From NCBI RefSeq assembly GCF_016906535.1, contig NC_057375.1, positions 434,001 through 498,000 of the forward strand: a DNA stretch of 64,000 nt, in the 5' to 3' direction. Under the pieces are notes generated by a model that was given only the letters and a program-made list of their open reading frames with translations, was not told the DNA's origin and did no database searches. Of the stretch, positions 1 to 13,379 are shown piece by piece. Every line of letters starts with the position of its first letter. Positions within the stretch are counted from its first letter, which is position 1. The position numbers and the translations under genes were made by a program. Source of the DNA: Rhizoctonia solani. Lineage: Eukaryota; Basidiomycota; Agaricomycetes; Cantharellales; Ceratobasidiaceae.

Positions 1-473
1 GCATCTCGGATTGGTGACGCAAGACTAGCGGGTCGGCAGAGCCCCAAAGCATCATAACCACTCAAGAGTCAGCCGTATTGGGTGCGACCCGTAGGGCCGC
101 CATTCCAACTTTCATTTCGCCCTGTCAATTTCAAGCCACTCGCTTAGACCGATATAGGTTATATTTCCACGTTGAATGACGATAAAGCTCCTAGAGTTCG
201 GTGCAAGAATCCAGCCGCGCTGTTCCGTGTGGCTCAAGAGTCTCGTAAAGCTCATGACAGTTTTGCCCAAGGCAGGTATACGATCCTGGGTGCGTATTCG
301 TACAGATAATGCATATGGTTCGGGACAAATGCCGTGCCTTGGCCGATGATGATCAACTTTGCCGAAAGATGGTCGTCTCTGGGAAGAAGTCGGTTCGTCA
401 CGTGGATTATCTTGGCTTGGTTTATCCATGTAAAGATTGAATTAGACATATCCAAAGTTACATTCTGCTAAAT
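1..473. other. Left edge, no supported gene
   Basis: This stretch lies downstream of the Nop4-like gene. A minus-strand open frame covers 112-429, but its product shows no recognisable family motif, no splice context was found and another minus frame overlaps it. It could hold the 3' untranslated region of the Nop4-like gene or the edge of a gene outside the window. I see nothing else I can support. Confidence 0.4.
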
Positions 474-3400
474 CTAGTTTCCTTTGCCCTTGCGTCTGTC
501 TCTGCGTTTTCTCCCAATGATCCCACCAATATTATCCGTGTTTGTAGACTTTGGAGTGGGATCTGGATTTGCCTTTTTGGACGAGGGCGCGTCCTTGGCT
601 TTCGAGCTATTCCCAGACTTTCTCGGCATCGACCGCTTCGGACCTGGGCGCCCTCTTTTGGGGAGCTGCTCCTGTTCATCCCCCACAGAGTCAGGTGCCT
701 GTTCAAATCGTGAGTAATGTTCCACCGGGGGGACATGCCCACAAATCGGGCGTACCTTGCGCTTTTTGGGAGCCTGAGCTGCGTTGGTAAGTCCACTCTT
801 GACCGCATCGGTTCGTTCGTTCCGTCGTTTGACGACTTGGATGTTCTGATTACACACAACAATAAGCAAGGACTATTTTCCAGCCAGACAACTCTCAAAC
901 TCGCCTCGATAGCAAATTCCAGTATCAAGGTCTTGCTCGATCCCCGGGCTTCACTCTTCCCCTCGGACCCGAGCTCTTCGTCCAAACGCTCAAGCTCGTC
1001 TTTAAGTCTTTTCAGCCTGCCCTCTCGCTCTTCGTTCCCACCAGATTCACCAGCCTTCTTCAGCGCCTCGACTAAATCCTTTACCTCCTCTCTCCACCAC
1101 GCGCGCATGAGCCCAACGACCCCGGGGCGATTATTCACCCACCGAAGCACACGGAGCGCATCCGCGTGCTCGCTTGTTTCGATGAATCCGTACCCGCGAC
1201 TTCGGCCCTTGCCCGTCACCGCATCCACCCGATCGGCAGCGCGGACGATCTTGGCCTGTTGAATCCCCGTGCTGCGCCCCTTTTTACCCTTGTTCTTCTT
1301 CTTCCCGCTTTTGGCCTCGGTACTGGTGTCATTATTGTTGTTATTTTCGTTTTCGGGTTCGTCCCGGTGGAGTTCGTCCCGCGTAAGCGGCTCCCGCTCA
1401 CCACTCGACACTTCTGCCTCAAACTCGCGTATAGCATGGATCGCGAGCCGCTTGAGAACACGCTCTGACGCCCAGAGCGGGAGTCTTCGTACACTGATGC
1501 GGGTGCGCGAGACGTAGAGCGAAGGGTTAGAACGGAGGAGCGCCTTGCGCGCGTCGAATGAGGTCTGTCGTGCTGCGAGTTCGGCTTCTGAGAGGCCCGC
1601 GGCGGCACTAGAGTTGGGGAATATGACTTTTGCAATGATCAGATTAGTTGGGTTTTGGTTGCGCATATATATGATAGGTATTTACCTCCTTCGCGCATGA
1701 GATACAGGTTCCGCTTGTCTTGTTTTTCTCGGCTTCGTTCGCCTTCTTCGCGTAGTCGGTCTGCTTCGTTGCGTGTCACGGCTCGAGCGACGGAGAGCGT
1801 TCGTCCGTGCAGTACTAGTCGTTTAGCCAATGATGCCGAAGGGTCGGGAGTGAGAAGCGACATGCTGAATGGGTTATGGGCCTTGGAGCTGCCGGCCTGT
1901 GAAATAAATCCATTAGACCAGTCATCGTTATGGAGTCGGAGGGGATACATACAGCGGGCTTGTCCATTCCTAGTTCCTTTGCCATAGCCTCTGCCTCTGC
2001 AATCGCAGCATCTGCGTCATCCTTTTTCCAAAAGCATACAAACCCTGTTCCCCTCGACCGACCCGTCTCATGGTCCATGGTAATACGAGCATATCGTAGA
2101 GGGCCAAATGCGCGGAACCTTGGGCGAGTTGAGATAAATGTCAGCTAGCGGGATACAAAGACACTTACAATGCACGCAAATCGTCCTCGGTGGCTTCGAA
2201 TGGTACGTTTCGTACGAAAAGGGTAGTCCCAACGTCGGTATCCGGGAGTTGAGGCCGTTCGTGCGGTTCCTCTTCGCTGTCTTCGTCACTCGCCTCTTCC
2301 TCTTCTTCCTCGTCCTCTTCCTCTTCTGAAGAACCGACCTCATTACCGGATTCGGCCTCTTCATCATCGTCCTGCTCATCGACCTCCATTGCCTCATCCT
2401 GCCTCTGAGAAACGGTCTCTTCCCATTTACTCTTGCTCAAAGCCCAGTCGACGGCTACCACACGACCTTCCTTCACAGGTGCGTCTGCATTCTCGTCTTC
2501 CCCCTCCTCCTCCTCCCCCTCCTCCTCACTTTCCTCAGCCTCCGGTTCCTCCCCCCTCATAGCCCGTAACCTCGCAGCAGCCTTTGCCCGAGCAGCCTCC
2601 TCCCGCTCCTTCCTCGTCTTCCTCTGCTTCTTTTGGGCACCCACTGTTCTTCCGTTGACGCTGTTCAATGCACGCTCGGCATCGGCGCGCGATAACATCC
2701 ATATAAAAGCAAATCCCCGGTGACGGCCCGGTTTAGATTCGGATCCTTCGGATTGAGCCGCGGGGAGGGTGATGGAGAATATGGGTCCAAACGGAGCAAA
2801 GAGCGCATGTAAATCGCTCTCTGTAACCTAGACGCAACACAGCGATGGAATAATGTTATTTGTATCTAGCTTTACAGCGAGAAGGTAACGAAGAACTACT
2901 CACATGCCAGGGGAGGTTGCGAATGATCAATCTCGACGAACGACTTGGTGCTCCTGATTTTCGTCCCGTGACTAGTTTATCCGCTCGTTTCTTGATGGTC
3001 GCAGAGAGACGAGAACCTTTGAATACATGATTGTGTAGTTTTGCAACGGCCGCTGATGCCTGTGCAGGCGACGAGAATTTGACCAGCGCTAAACAATTAG
3101 AGATTAATTTGGGACGAGACGAGGACCAAAGATAAACGCCAACCGACCAGTGTGCTCATCATGATCGGGGACAGGATAGACTACTTGCGTCGCACCGGGA
3201 ATCTTGCGTGCTTTTTTCCACAAGACTTTCGAGTTGGTGCCAGGAGGCAAGTTGGTGACAATAAGAGTGCGAATGGCCTCTGGATCAATGGGTCCCTTGG
3301 GCTGCGGTTCCCTTTTAGGCTTCTTCGGTGAGACTTTGTCTGTGTTGTGGGGAACACCCTGTGCGTTCTGTAAGCCACGCCTTGGAGCTACGATTTGACA

Positions 3401-3730
3401 ATTCGCATACCTTTTTGTCGGCCCATTGCAGTCTCAGTATTCGTCCGTCCAACTCGAACGGTTTCTCGCTCTCCAATGCAAGCGAGGCATCCTCCTTGAT
3501 CGCAAAGGACACATAGGCAACTCCCTTGCTGGCCTTGGTCTCCTTGTCCAATACCACAAACGCCGACCTCACCGGCGCAACGTCCGAGAACAGTGTTTGC
3601 ACATCCGTCGAAGTCGCCGTGTACGGCAAGTTGGACACGAATATCGTCGATCTTAATAGCAATATGTTAGCGGCATTGACGAATGCTCAAGGCGGACTCA
3701 CCCGTGCGCTGCATCTCCAGTCTCTGACAT
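474..3730 (-). CDS. Nop4/RBM28-like nucleolar RNA-binding protein
   Basis: Multi-RRM protein expected to act in the nucleolus in 27S pre-rRNA processing and 60S subunit assembly (known role of yeast Nop4 and human RBM28). Nine exons fit by frame and splice sites: 3702-3730, 3411-3651, 3148-3367, 2904-3088, 2169-2827, 1953-2118, 1686-1896, 905-1626, 474-845. RRM-type RNP motifs appear in exon 2 (STIFVSNLP; GVAYVSF), exon 3 (RTLIVTNLPPG), exons 4-5 (LIIRNLPWHV; RGFAFIWM), exon 5 into 6 (TLFVRNVPFEA; GTGFVCF) and exon 8 (SRGYGFIE). A long acidic Glu/Asp tract lies between RRMs in exon 5 and a Lys/Arg-rich tail ends the protein. The start gives MSETGDAAHG directly before RRM1. The last intron (846-904) begins with GC rather than GT; the flanking reading LEFAIE/NIQVVKRR matches the family, so it is probably a real GC-AG intron. 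Confidence 0.88.
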
Positions 3731-5370
3731 GATTGGCGTCGGTCCACAAAAATAATGACCGTGGCTGTGCTCACCGATCACTTGCATCAATATCGGTCAT
3801 CATGATTGGAAATTGGGGCGAGCTTTATGAATCATCGACTCATTCGTTCCGTCGATAAATTAATTATTCAACAGAACGGGCGGAAGTGTGATACTTGTAA
3901 TCACTCAATGAATTTCTTGCCACATCTAATATTGGACCCAATCGTAATGATTTAAACAGTCTTTGTGCGCAACTGTGGAACGTTCAGCGATACAATTAAT
4001 AGGATCCCAATTTTCCTGTTTATCGACCCCACTAACCGCCATGTTGTAATTAGTACCCGCGAGTATGTAGTTCTACGGCAGGAGACTTTTAACCACTCGA
4101 TAGTTGTTAGGAAGGTTCACACTGGATCGACCCTATGCCATCGACTTCCACACGTAATACAGATTTCCACAGAACCTTTCGAGATTCAAGCCCGCGTAAG
4201 TCCTGTGTCTGCTATATATGAATCCCCCTATTCATAATGATCTCGGCCATTTCGGTTAGGCATTTGGGCGTCCGAAGATCCCAGTTACCGTTGGGGCATG
4301 TCCAATCATTGATCGGCGTGCGAGACAACCCCGAGCAAGGCTGGCACTAGTCGTTCATACGGTACGTTTGGGCAAGTTGACTGGAACAGATAATATCAAG
4401 CACATCAAGCGAACAGGGCGGGCGATTTTGCGCGTGTCTTTGTGGGTGATATGCATACCCCCTGATGCTAGAGACGAGGCTCCAAGTTCTGGTACTACCT
4501 AGTTATAGGCTTAGGCTATGTCTACCGAGGTTGGAATGTCCATTTGGGATTCTCATGAACGGATACGGGTCCTTGATGACTGAAAACGGGCGCCCATGTA
4601 GGTTTGTAGATTGATGTCATCAACCTTGACCCCGCCGAATATTTGATTAAAAAATCATAAATTAGCTCTCTTGAACACGTACATCATACAGTGTATGCTG
4701 TGTAATGTACAATACACTTGTTTCGACGATAATCCCTGGGACTCACGGGGGGGGGGGATTTGGCTGCACGGATGGGATTGTCCCAGACTCGGAATCTCAT
4801 CGAACTCTCGGGCATAGACCGATGCCGACATACTCTGGTACAGCTGATATGGAACTCACACCCAGCATACTCCAACTATTCGCCTTCATAGAGGAAAAAA
4901 AATATACAAATGGGCCCGAATAGTGAAGCAGTTTCAAGTTTCGTCAGAGTGCTCATGAAATAACTATTTGGACGTTCATGGTATGATACATTCGGGGCGG
5001 TGCTGTTGGGGAGGTCGGTCTGCAACATGAAGAAGTCCTTGGCAGGCACCAACATAGCGCCCGGCGCACGAAATCAGCCCACGCAAGGGTAAGTATGTTC
5101 GTATATGTACTGTTATCAGAACACAAAGAGGACAAATTGTAATGCGTATTGACATCTGCACAGGTTTGCTTTAACAGAAGAGGACGTGTACTGATGGATT
5201 CCGTCGAAGAAGAAAAAACTAGGAAAGCGCCATGGATCTAGAACAAGCTCAATGCGCATCGAGATCCGGTGGATTCCCGGTACTGTATCCCAGTCGGATG
5301 TACTACAGGTTGCGGTATAAGACGCACCACGGCAGTCTAAATAACGCAACCAAGTAGCCCACTTTGTCAA
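3731..5370. other. Intergenic region with an 11-nt G tract
   Basis: Promoter side of both the Nop4-like gene (minus) and LtrA-1 (plus). Open frames here are short, overlap each other on both strands and show no family motif. A run of 11 G lies at 4747-4757. No gene is supported. Confidence 0.5.
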
Positions 5371-8300
5371 ATGAGTAAACCGGCTTATACTCAGATACCG
5401 ACTACAGACACCCACAGTGGATTCTTTACACATCTGTATAAGGATCCCGATTCGAATAGTGGTGCACAACTATATCAAAGACGGTATCAGTGGAGGCCAA
5501 TATCTTGGAACCCGTTCGACCTAGGCGATCAAAATGAAAAGCCACGAGATGAGGAAGAGCATGTATGTTGGCATGTGATAATCGCAAGACCCCCACCTTA
5601 TCAGATTTATTTCTCTCTTTTTAGAATCTCTTGGAAAGCACGACAAGCCTGGGTCCGCAAGATGATCCAGCAATCTCGGGGATTGTGACCTTTCAGGCAG
5701 AGCCAAAACCGTTACTCAATCCCGGTCCGAGTTGGGTAAACCTAGTGAGTATACCAGAGTATACATAGGTGATATGAGTCGTTAAAAAACTCATGCATAA
5801 AAAATCATAGTTTTACGACCTCGCTTGGACCGCAACTTTCTCCAGTCTTACTCAGTAAGTGTTGCCACGTCAGATCGCGCGAGTCAGAAACGGTTCTTGA
5901 ACATGATCTCAATCAGAAATGGCCAATTTGATTCCACTTGGGTGCGTAGTCGGCTTTGTCTTTTACCACACCAATTTCGACAAGTTCAAACAAAATTGAG
6001 TATCGAATTTTTTCCAGGATGCCGCATCCTATGCTGTTCTTTTCGTTATTGTTTGGTGGCTGTGGGCGTCCCAGGTATGTCTATTCCCGATCTACTATCA
6101 AGCGATTTTGGCCAAGCTTCACAGGTTCTATATGACATGAATTTCTATACGAATGATTGGTGGGTTTGGCAACTTTATTACAAGACTTTAATATAATGGT
6201 GTCCGGTACCACCATCAGGTTCCACTTTGCCGCTATGTTTCTACAACTGGGTGTATTCGGGTTATTATCAGCAGCCACTCGCGGTAGGTCAAACTGATAA
6301 AAGTATTGGGATAGACTAATAGCCACCTTCTCAAGGATTCGATGTTACTGTTTACATTTCACATTCACCGGGGATGTCTGGCGAGCTTGACCCCAAGCCA
6401 ATGGAGGACATAACAGACCCCAGCCGGTACAATAGTGAAATGACAGCAAGAGTATCGCTTCGGATCATTGTTTTTTCGATAGCCATTAGCAGGTAAGGAA
6501 GGCATTTTCTTACGGATAACCAGTAATTAACGGATATGTATCCTGTAGATTAATTCTTTTGATCCAGTACCTTCGAGGTTTGTCACATGTACAATGCATA
6601 CAGCCACTTCTGACCTAGATTTCTAGTTTTCGCTTATGCTTATTTCACGGTTCGTAGCCGTCGAGGTCGCATTTATCACATTCCCAGAAGACTTCGCATC
6701 CTGCTTTCAGGTCTTACGATATCAACCGCTCTATTCTTTATAGGGTGGGGGATTACTAGGACCGAGTTTGGTACAACTACCTCGGGCGCAAGGTTCAAAT
6801 ACGCGTTTTGGGGCTCGGGATTGATCGTGGAAGTTCTCTCTTATATTCGAATGCCAAAGGTACTTCGAAGATGGATAATTGCGTTAATCAAAAAATGGTC
6901 TACCAAGAACGATAATGACAAAGGAGTCGATAAGCCCTTGAGTTTTACTGTCCTCCCACCATCGAACTCGATTATCAAACAACCCTCTCCCTCGACGACT
7001 GCGCTGCCGATTCCCCTGTCAAATGTCACCCTCCGTGATAGATTGGAGGCTATTACAACAATAATCCTCGGGGAGGTAGGTCAAATAACTCTGTGGAATT
7101 AGCTTTTTTTTATGATTGAGATTAATGGTTTCACATAGGGAATTAATGGTATCGCTGGAACACTTTATTCAATCATATCGGCACCAGGTTTGGAGGGTCC
7201 CATTGTAGTCAACATCATATCTACCGGTTTTATTGTCTATTTTCTAGCATACTTATACTTCGAGGGACCTACTAGTGGTCACGCAGATCCCCGAGATAGA
7301 ACTCGGAGAAAGATGTACTGGCTGTTACTACATCTTCCTTTCCTTCTCTGCATTGTCCTTCTACTTCAAGGTATAATCAGCCACTTGTTTGAACTTTTCC
7401 TTATACTCCGAGCTCACCCATTCATCTATAGGAGTCAAAAATCAATTCTTGCTCACTGTGGGTTCCCTTGATATCTAATGGCCAACAGTCAACTGATGAT
7501 TACCAGAGTTTCTTGTCTACCGCTCGGAGGATAGCGAGCGATTTGAAGAACATGGACGAAGAACTACTGGAGATATGGACCCAGCCGGAAATTAGGTCGA
7601 ACAAAAAAATAGCTGGTCGGTTGGTAGAGTACGGTATATCTTGGTCACAAGAGTACGATGCGCTGGTCCAGAATATGACAAGTAGAGGAGCACTTTGGAC
7701 CAATAGTTCAATGTCATTGACCAATGGACAAAGAGAGGAGTTATACATTTGGCGTTGGCGACTCTCGCTGAGGTCGTTGATGAGAATTCATGGAGTAAGT
7801 TATCAAGGTCTATAGTTGAGATTGCAAACCCACTCTGAAACCTAAGATATTCATGGGTCATGATGCCACACCTGCGCAGACTCAATCTCGTATTGCAGAT
7901 TATTACCACAATGTGACCGCACCCAAGCATGTACGTGCTTTTATCCCCAGATCACCAATAGTACTTAACCGTACCTCATCCAAAGGACCATTACACTTCC
8001 CCGGACTCCTTCGCAGATATGCACTACTACCAAGTTAGCAATGCTTGTTTTTCTCTCACGCCAGTGTTTATTTAAGCGGTATATACCGACTATATTTTTC
8101 AGATCCTCGGAGAAGTCCTGGCGAGCAGCCTCCAAAGTGCCCGCTACATCATGGTCTTTGTTGGCTGCATTTTTATCCTTCTTGGAGCGCTAGAATTTGC
8201 TCGTTCAATGCCACGTGGTATGTTTATTCTATTCACGTCAAGCCGAACCTTGTTTAACCCCCTTTAGATCGTTTCCAGTGTGGCGCCGTCATCAGTAGAT

Positions 8301-8710
8301 TGTTGATGGGGTGGGCTTTCTTGTTCCTTCTTTTGCTGAACGTTGGTAAATATCAATCATTATGGGTAAACAAAGGAGACGAATATGAACAAGCGGGGGT
8401 ATTTTTATGGGTATCCTCGTACGTATAAAGCCGGGCTCGCCAAACTGCAGCAGCTTAGCACAGTTTTTAGGTATTGGGTTCTTCCCACTATCGCTTTGGC
8501 CTTTGCCATCGAGTCTCTGATTGAAACGGTAAATCTAATATAAAGCCTATTAACTTATCCTGACAAGTAAACTAGGTCCTTGTATGGTTGTCTGCACTAG
8601 TAAGAGAGCGCAACAAAATACCTTCTCGTCCATCTATTGCCCGAATGGCGTGGCGTTCGTTAAGACGTGCAGTTGTAAATCCATTCAGGCTGTTCCACGA
8701 TCTCACTTAG
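5371..8710 (+). CDS. LtrA-like polytopic membrane protein 1
   Basis: Membrane protein of the low temperature requirement A (LtrA, PF06772) type; its biochemical role in fungi is unknown. The start opens MSKPAYTQIPTT. About 15 short GT-AG introns fit. Family-like signatures are FYDLAWTATFSSLTQ (from 5811), the helix ending VWWLWASQ, the segment YDMNFYTNDWFHF, and DRLEAITTIILGE (7037-7075), which resembles the conserved E-R-hydrophobic-LGE stretch of bacterial LtrA. After a helix near VKNQFLLT (about 7440) comes a C-terminal half with at least three more hydrophobic helices, including ARYIMVFVGCIFILLGALEF and VYWVLPTIALAFAIESLIET, so it is much longer than the roughly 380-residue bacterial form. 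The last exon ends VNPFRLFHDLT and stops at 8708-8710. All exons stay open with consensus splice sites. Paralogues follow at 10006 and 17115. Confidence 0.78.
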
Positions 8711-10005
8711 TCCGCGTTGATTGTAATCACATTGTATCGTTATATGAATCGTTTTCACTGTCCAATATGGGTTCTCGGCTCTCAGCACTTGACACTAACA
8801 TTGGCACCCAACGAACATTGTATTCACATGTCCATACACCCCTGTCTTATGAGTCGCACTTCCCATAGCCTGCCCCCCCCCCAGTTCGAATGGCCCTAGA
8901 ACAGCCGGTAAAGTCTAGGCATAAGGGCTTGTTGAACATGACGCTTAGTCGTTCTTTCCCGCGACTTTGCGTCGGCAGTAACCCACACAATTGTTCAGCG
9001 CTTTAAACTACCGAAGTTGTTTTTCCGTCTGTCGTCTCACATTCCGTTACCCGCATGTACTCGTGAGTTTCATCCTCGAGGTTCCCCCACGTACGTAGTA
9101 TGTAAACAATTGATACAAACCGCTTAAACCGCAGCGAATTTTTATCTTGTTCATTTACTAGTCGGCTATCGTATTTGGAGCTCAGTATCGCTTCACATTT
9201 ACTGCATTATATATACATTTAAACCGTTCGAATTTATCCGGTTTAACAAGGCTGAATCCCAATTACTCTGTCGGTACTAGAAGGAAATTGTATTGTATAG
9301 CGAATGGGGCCTATTCACATAGCTCAGTATAGGTTGTGTGACCCCTGTGGGTACCTCGACAAAGCTACACTTGGGTGTGGGCCTTCTTATAAAAAGGCTT
9401 ATTCGCTAGTATTCTTAGGTTTCGGAGGATAAGTTGCCGAGAGCGGCCATATACAACCGCTTATCGATGTGACGTCTTGTTGAGCGCCGGCTGGATGATA
9501 AGACCGGCCAGGAGTATTCCGGTCCATAAATAGACTCAGAACAACATGATGCCAAGTTCGGAGTAGTATATACTCGACGACGTATACCCAGATAATATAT
9601 TCAAATATCAGTGATAATGTGGCCAGTGCGTGTACGTCTGCCCCAGACGGTCGGGGCCCATAGAGGAATTCAGCGGTTTGTCTAGTTGGCTCACCACCAG
9701 TTGGTAGATACAAGAATGGAAACTCTTGGCAGGGACACACTTGTCTCAATTAGCGCCTGTGGGCACTGTCGCCGGTATCTTGCGGATCTAAGTCTCCATA
9801 TATGGCTCCCAGGAGCCATACGACCACACCTATTCATTCGTAAGATGCATTCCAGCCCCGGCAATGTAGCTCTCCGACTCGGTATTCTGCCTCGAACGAA
9901 TGGAGAGAATCCCCTGATTCTTTAGAGGAAGTCGAGATGGCGCTTGACTTTGCCGTGGGTTAGACTCGTTGCGTTTAGTGATATAAAACGGGATGCAGCT
10001 GAGAT
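8711..10005. other. Intergenic between LtrA-1 and LtrA-2
   Basis: Contains a run of 10 C at 8873-8882 and a minus-strand open frame (9399-9749) without family motifs or paralogue support. It is read as the LtrA-1 3' region plus the LtrA-2 promoter; an AT-rich ATATAAAA at 9981-9988 lies only about 18 nt before the LtrA-2 ATG, so it may not be a true TATA box. Confidence 0.45.
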
Positions 10006-13000
10006 ATGGCCACTCAAATGATTCCTTCTTTTCCGTCAATGGACAAACATCCCAAACCTCAGGAGAATGATTCCAGCTTTATTGAATGTCTTTACAAAGA
10101 TCCTGATTCTAACAGTAGCGAACAGCGATACAGGGGACCACATCAGTGGCGACCAATCTCATGGAACCCATTTGCTGTACACGACATAGATGGGCCGATA
10201 AAGGAAGACGAGGAATATGTAAGCTGAGCCGCATATAAGATATAATGCTACGATTGATTGAAGTCTATGTATAGGAGAAATTACTTGGAGAATCGTTAGC
10301 AAGTCCTCAAGAAGAATTGTTGAAATACGAAGTTTTACCGGCATCGCCCAAAATAGAATCGAACCAACTTCGGAACCCGGGCCCAACTTGGGTCAACTTG
10401 GTAGGCCTAGCTCTGATAATCTAATGAAATTATTCAATGAATCACTCTTTGTTCAAGTTTTATGACCTTGCTTGGACCGCAACTTTCTCTAGCCTTACTC
10501 AGTAGGTCAAATTTCCAGAGTCTATTTGAAGTAGACTGAGATTAGATAAACTAGAAATGGCGAATTCGACACAATATGGGTACGTAACTAGGCTTCTGTT
10601 GGATTGTAGACAAGGATCGATATTGAATTCATGTTAAAATTTCAGGACACGGTGTCTTACACCGTCTTTTTCGTAGTAGTTTGGTGGTTATGGGCATCTC
10701 AGGTTTTTATTCTCTTGACCTTGTCAGCTTATAGAAGCTAAAATACGGGCTTACAGGTCTTGTATAGCATTAACTTTTACACGGATGATTGGTAATTACT
10801 TCGACACTCCGATTGTATATTTTTTAAACAAACCTCCAATCAGGTTCCATCTCCTCTTCATTTTCCTACAAATGGGTGTGTTCGGCTTGCTCGCAGCAAC
10901 TACTCGCGGTAAGTCACGCAACTTGTCTACAAGAATACCATAAACCAACGACGATTGAGCTCTAGGGTACGATGTCACAACCTATATCCTACGTTCACCT
11001 GGATTGGACCCTAATGTTCTCGAAAGCAAGAACTTGGAGGACATAGATGACCCAAGCAGGTATCAGGCAGAAGAAACAGCAAGAACATCGATCGAGGTCA
11101 TTGCATTTTCAATCGCTGTCAGTCGGTCAGTCAGTTGTAGAAGTATCATTGTGGATTTTTGAGTAACGCCAGTTCTCAGTGTAATCCTCCTAATCCACCA
11201 TCTTAGAGGTAACTGTCACAAAGGTTATAGAAATATTCCTTCAGACTGATCCGAGTACTTAGTACTCGCATATGCCCACATCACGGTTCGAGACCACCAA
11301 AGAAGAGGTTACTATTATCACATCCCTCGAAAGCTTCACATCATTCCGATAGGCCTTGCTGTCTCCACTACACTGTTTGTTACTGCATGGGGTATTGTTA
11401 GGTCTAACTTCGGGGTAACTGTATTGGGTGCCAAGCTCAAATACGTACTTTGGGGTTCTGGGCTGATCGTAGAAGTGTTCTCGCACGTTCGAATGTCGCG
11501 CATAAACTGGCGCCCCCGCGATTTGGCCATGGTAGCAATTGGTTCGGGAGCAAAAAATCACATAATGATGAGTTGAAAGCATTGGGAAACATGGAAACCA
11601 CACAATCTCGGTCTATTTCTGTGCCTTCCCCACCACCGGAGCTACCAGTTCCTGAATCAGACGTCACGCTAAGCTCGAGGCTCGAAGCCATCACTACTAT
11701 TATTCTAGGCGAGGTGAGTCTAACGATACTAAAACACTAACTCTTTCTCGATATGATTATATCTAACCACGACTTGTATACGTGCATATGTAGGGTATCA
11801 ATAGTATTGCTGGAACGCTCTATTCAATAATAGCAGCACCGGGGTTGGAGAACCCGATAGTTACCAACATTTTCTGCTCTGGATTTATTGTTTACTTCCT
11901 GGCATACTTATATTTTGAGGGTCCGAGTAGTGGCCACACGGATATCAAAGATAAAGCTCGGCGAAAGGTGTACTGGTTGTTATTACACCTTCCGTTCCTT
12001 CTCTGCATTGTGCTTTTACTTCAAGGTGAGTTGACATGTATCTTTAGCTCTTCATTGCCTCCAATCTCGCGTTCACTTTGTCTTTCACAGGAGTAAAAAA
12101 CCAATTCTTGTTAACTGTGAGTTGTCTCAGTAGTTGTAGCTCTGACTGACATCAGCTGATACGTAACAGAGCTTCTTGTCTACTTCCCGCAAGATAGCAA
12201 GGGATCTGGAAAATGTAGATGAGCGCGTGCTGGAAACTTGGTCCCCCTATCTTGGATCAGACCACCAGCTAGCTCGGGATTTGGTAAAATATAACATATC
12301 TTGGTCAGACGAACACAAAGCTCTGGTCAAGCTCATATCAAAGCACTCGCCTCAAGGAAACATTTCGGCTCCGCTAAATAATGAGCAAAAGGAGGAACTT
12401 TATATATGGCATTGGCGCCTCTCCCTCAAAACACTGGTGCGAATTCATGGAGTGAGCCATTCAGGTTACAATTGAGGGTCTCGATCTTTATCGATATGCT
12501 CAATATCAAGATATTCATGGGCAATAACAAGATGTCCAACGACCTTCAAGATCGCATTAATGACTACTACGATAATACAGCTGCTCCAAGAAACGTAGGT
12601 ATAGAAGGTTACCGGTGTCAAAACACTCTATTTAAATCGCATTTCTCTAAAGGACCATTACGCATCCTCTGATGCACTTGCAGATATGAACTACTACCAG
12701 GTGATCGAGATTCAAACCTTTGAAAAACTCTTTGGACTTAGCTTATAAAAACTTATTTGTTTTAAGATCCTCGAAAAAGTCTTAGAGCATAGCGTCAGCA
12801 GCGCTCGCTACATAATGGTTCTCGCCGCATCCATTTTCATACTTCTTGGTGCTCTGGAACTCGCTCATTCCAAGCCACGTGGTAGGCGCATTTCACTTCA
12901 ATTCGAATTCGCTCACAAAATCTCTCAGACCGTTTCCAGTGTGGCGCTATTATCAGCCGATTTTTGATGGGATCGATATTCTTGTCACTCCTTCTACTCA

Positions 13001-13379
13001 ACGTGGGCCAGCATCAATCTTTATGGGTGAATAAGGGAAAGGAAAATGAACAGGCGGGCGTATTTTATGGATATCCTCGTATGTATAAACTCTGCTCAAT
13101 TGTAGAGCCGATCACTGAGCCTATCACTCAGTTACTGGGTTCTTCCCACTATTGCCTTGGCGTTCGGAATCGAATTCTTGGTTGAAACGGCAAGTGCTGG
13201 TCACTATATCTCGCATACTAGTCTGACATGCATAACAGATTCTTGTTTGGCTAGCGGCCCTGGTAAGAGAGCGCCGTATGGGTAATTATAATGCGCCAGT
13301 ACCACTAGCCCGAATGGCATGGCGGTCACTGAGGCGCGCGGCTGTGAATCCATTCAGGTTTTTTCATGGCAGCGGATAG
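10006..13379 (+). CDS. LtrA-like polytopic membrane protein 2 (apparent frameshift)
   Basis: Close paralogue of LtrA-1 with nearly the same exon plan and equivalent motifs: N-terminal LYKDPDSNSSEQRY and QWRPISWNPF, FYDLAWTATFSSLTQ (from 10458), SRLEAITTIILGE (11675-11713), ARYIMVLAASIFILLGALEL, and a last exon ending VNPFRFFHGSG with stop 13377-13379. Between about 11500 and 11575 the frame jumps: the upstream frame reads HVRMSRINW and then meets a TGA, while the downstream frame continues into the motif. One missing base in the CCCCC run near 11512-11516 would repair it and keep the spacing seen in LtrA-1; a 41-nt GTCGCG...GTAG intron is a poorer alternative. Function is inferred only from the family. 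Confidence 0.72.

Noticed and set aside
112..429. Minus-strand open frame at the left edge
   Set aside because: No motif, overlapped by another minus frame, and no splice or promoter context; chance or 3' untranslated sequence is as likely.
4747..4757. G run as a G-quadruplex or structural signal
   Set aside because: A single uninterrupted run without spaced repeats; run length is also where sequence error is likely.
11483..11575. Small intron to explain the LtrA-2 frame break
   Set aside because: A 41-nt GTCGCG...GTAG intron fits the phase but has a poor donor and removes residues present in LtrA-1; a missing C in CCCCC is simpler.
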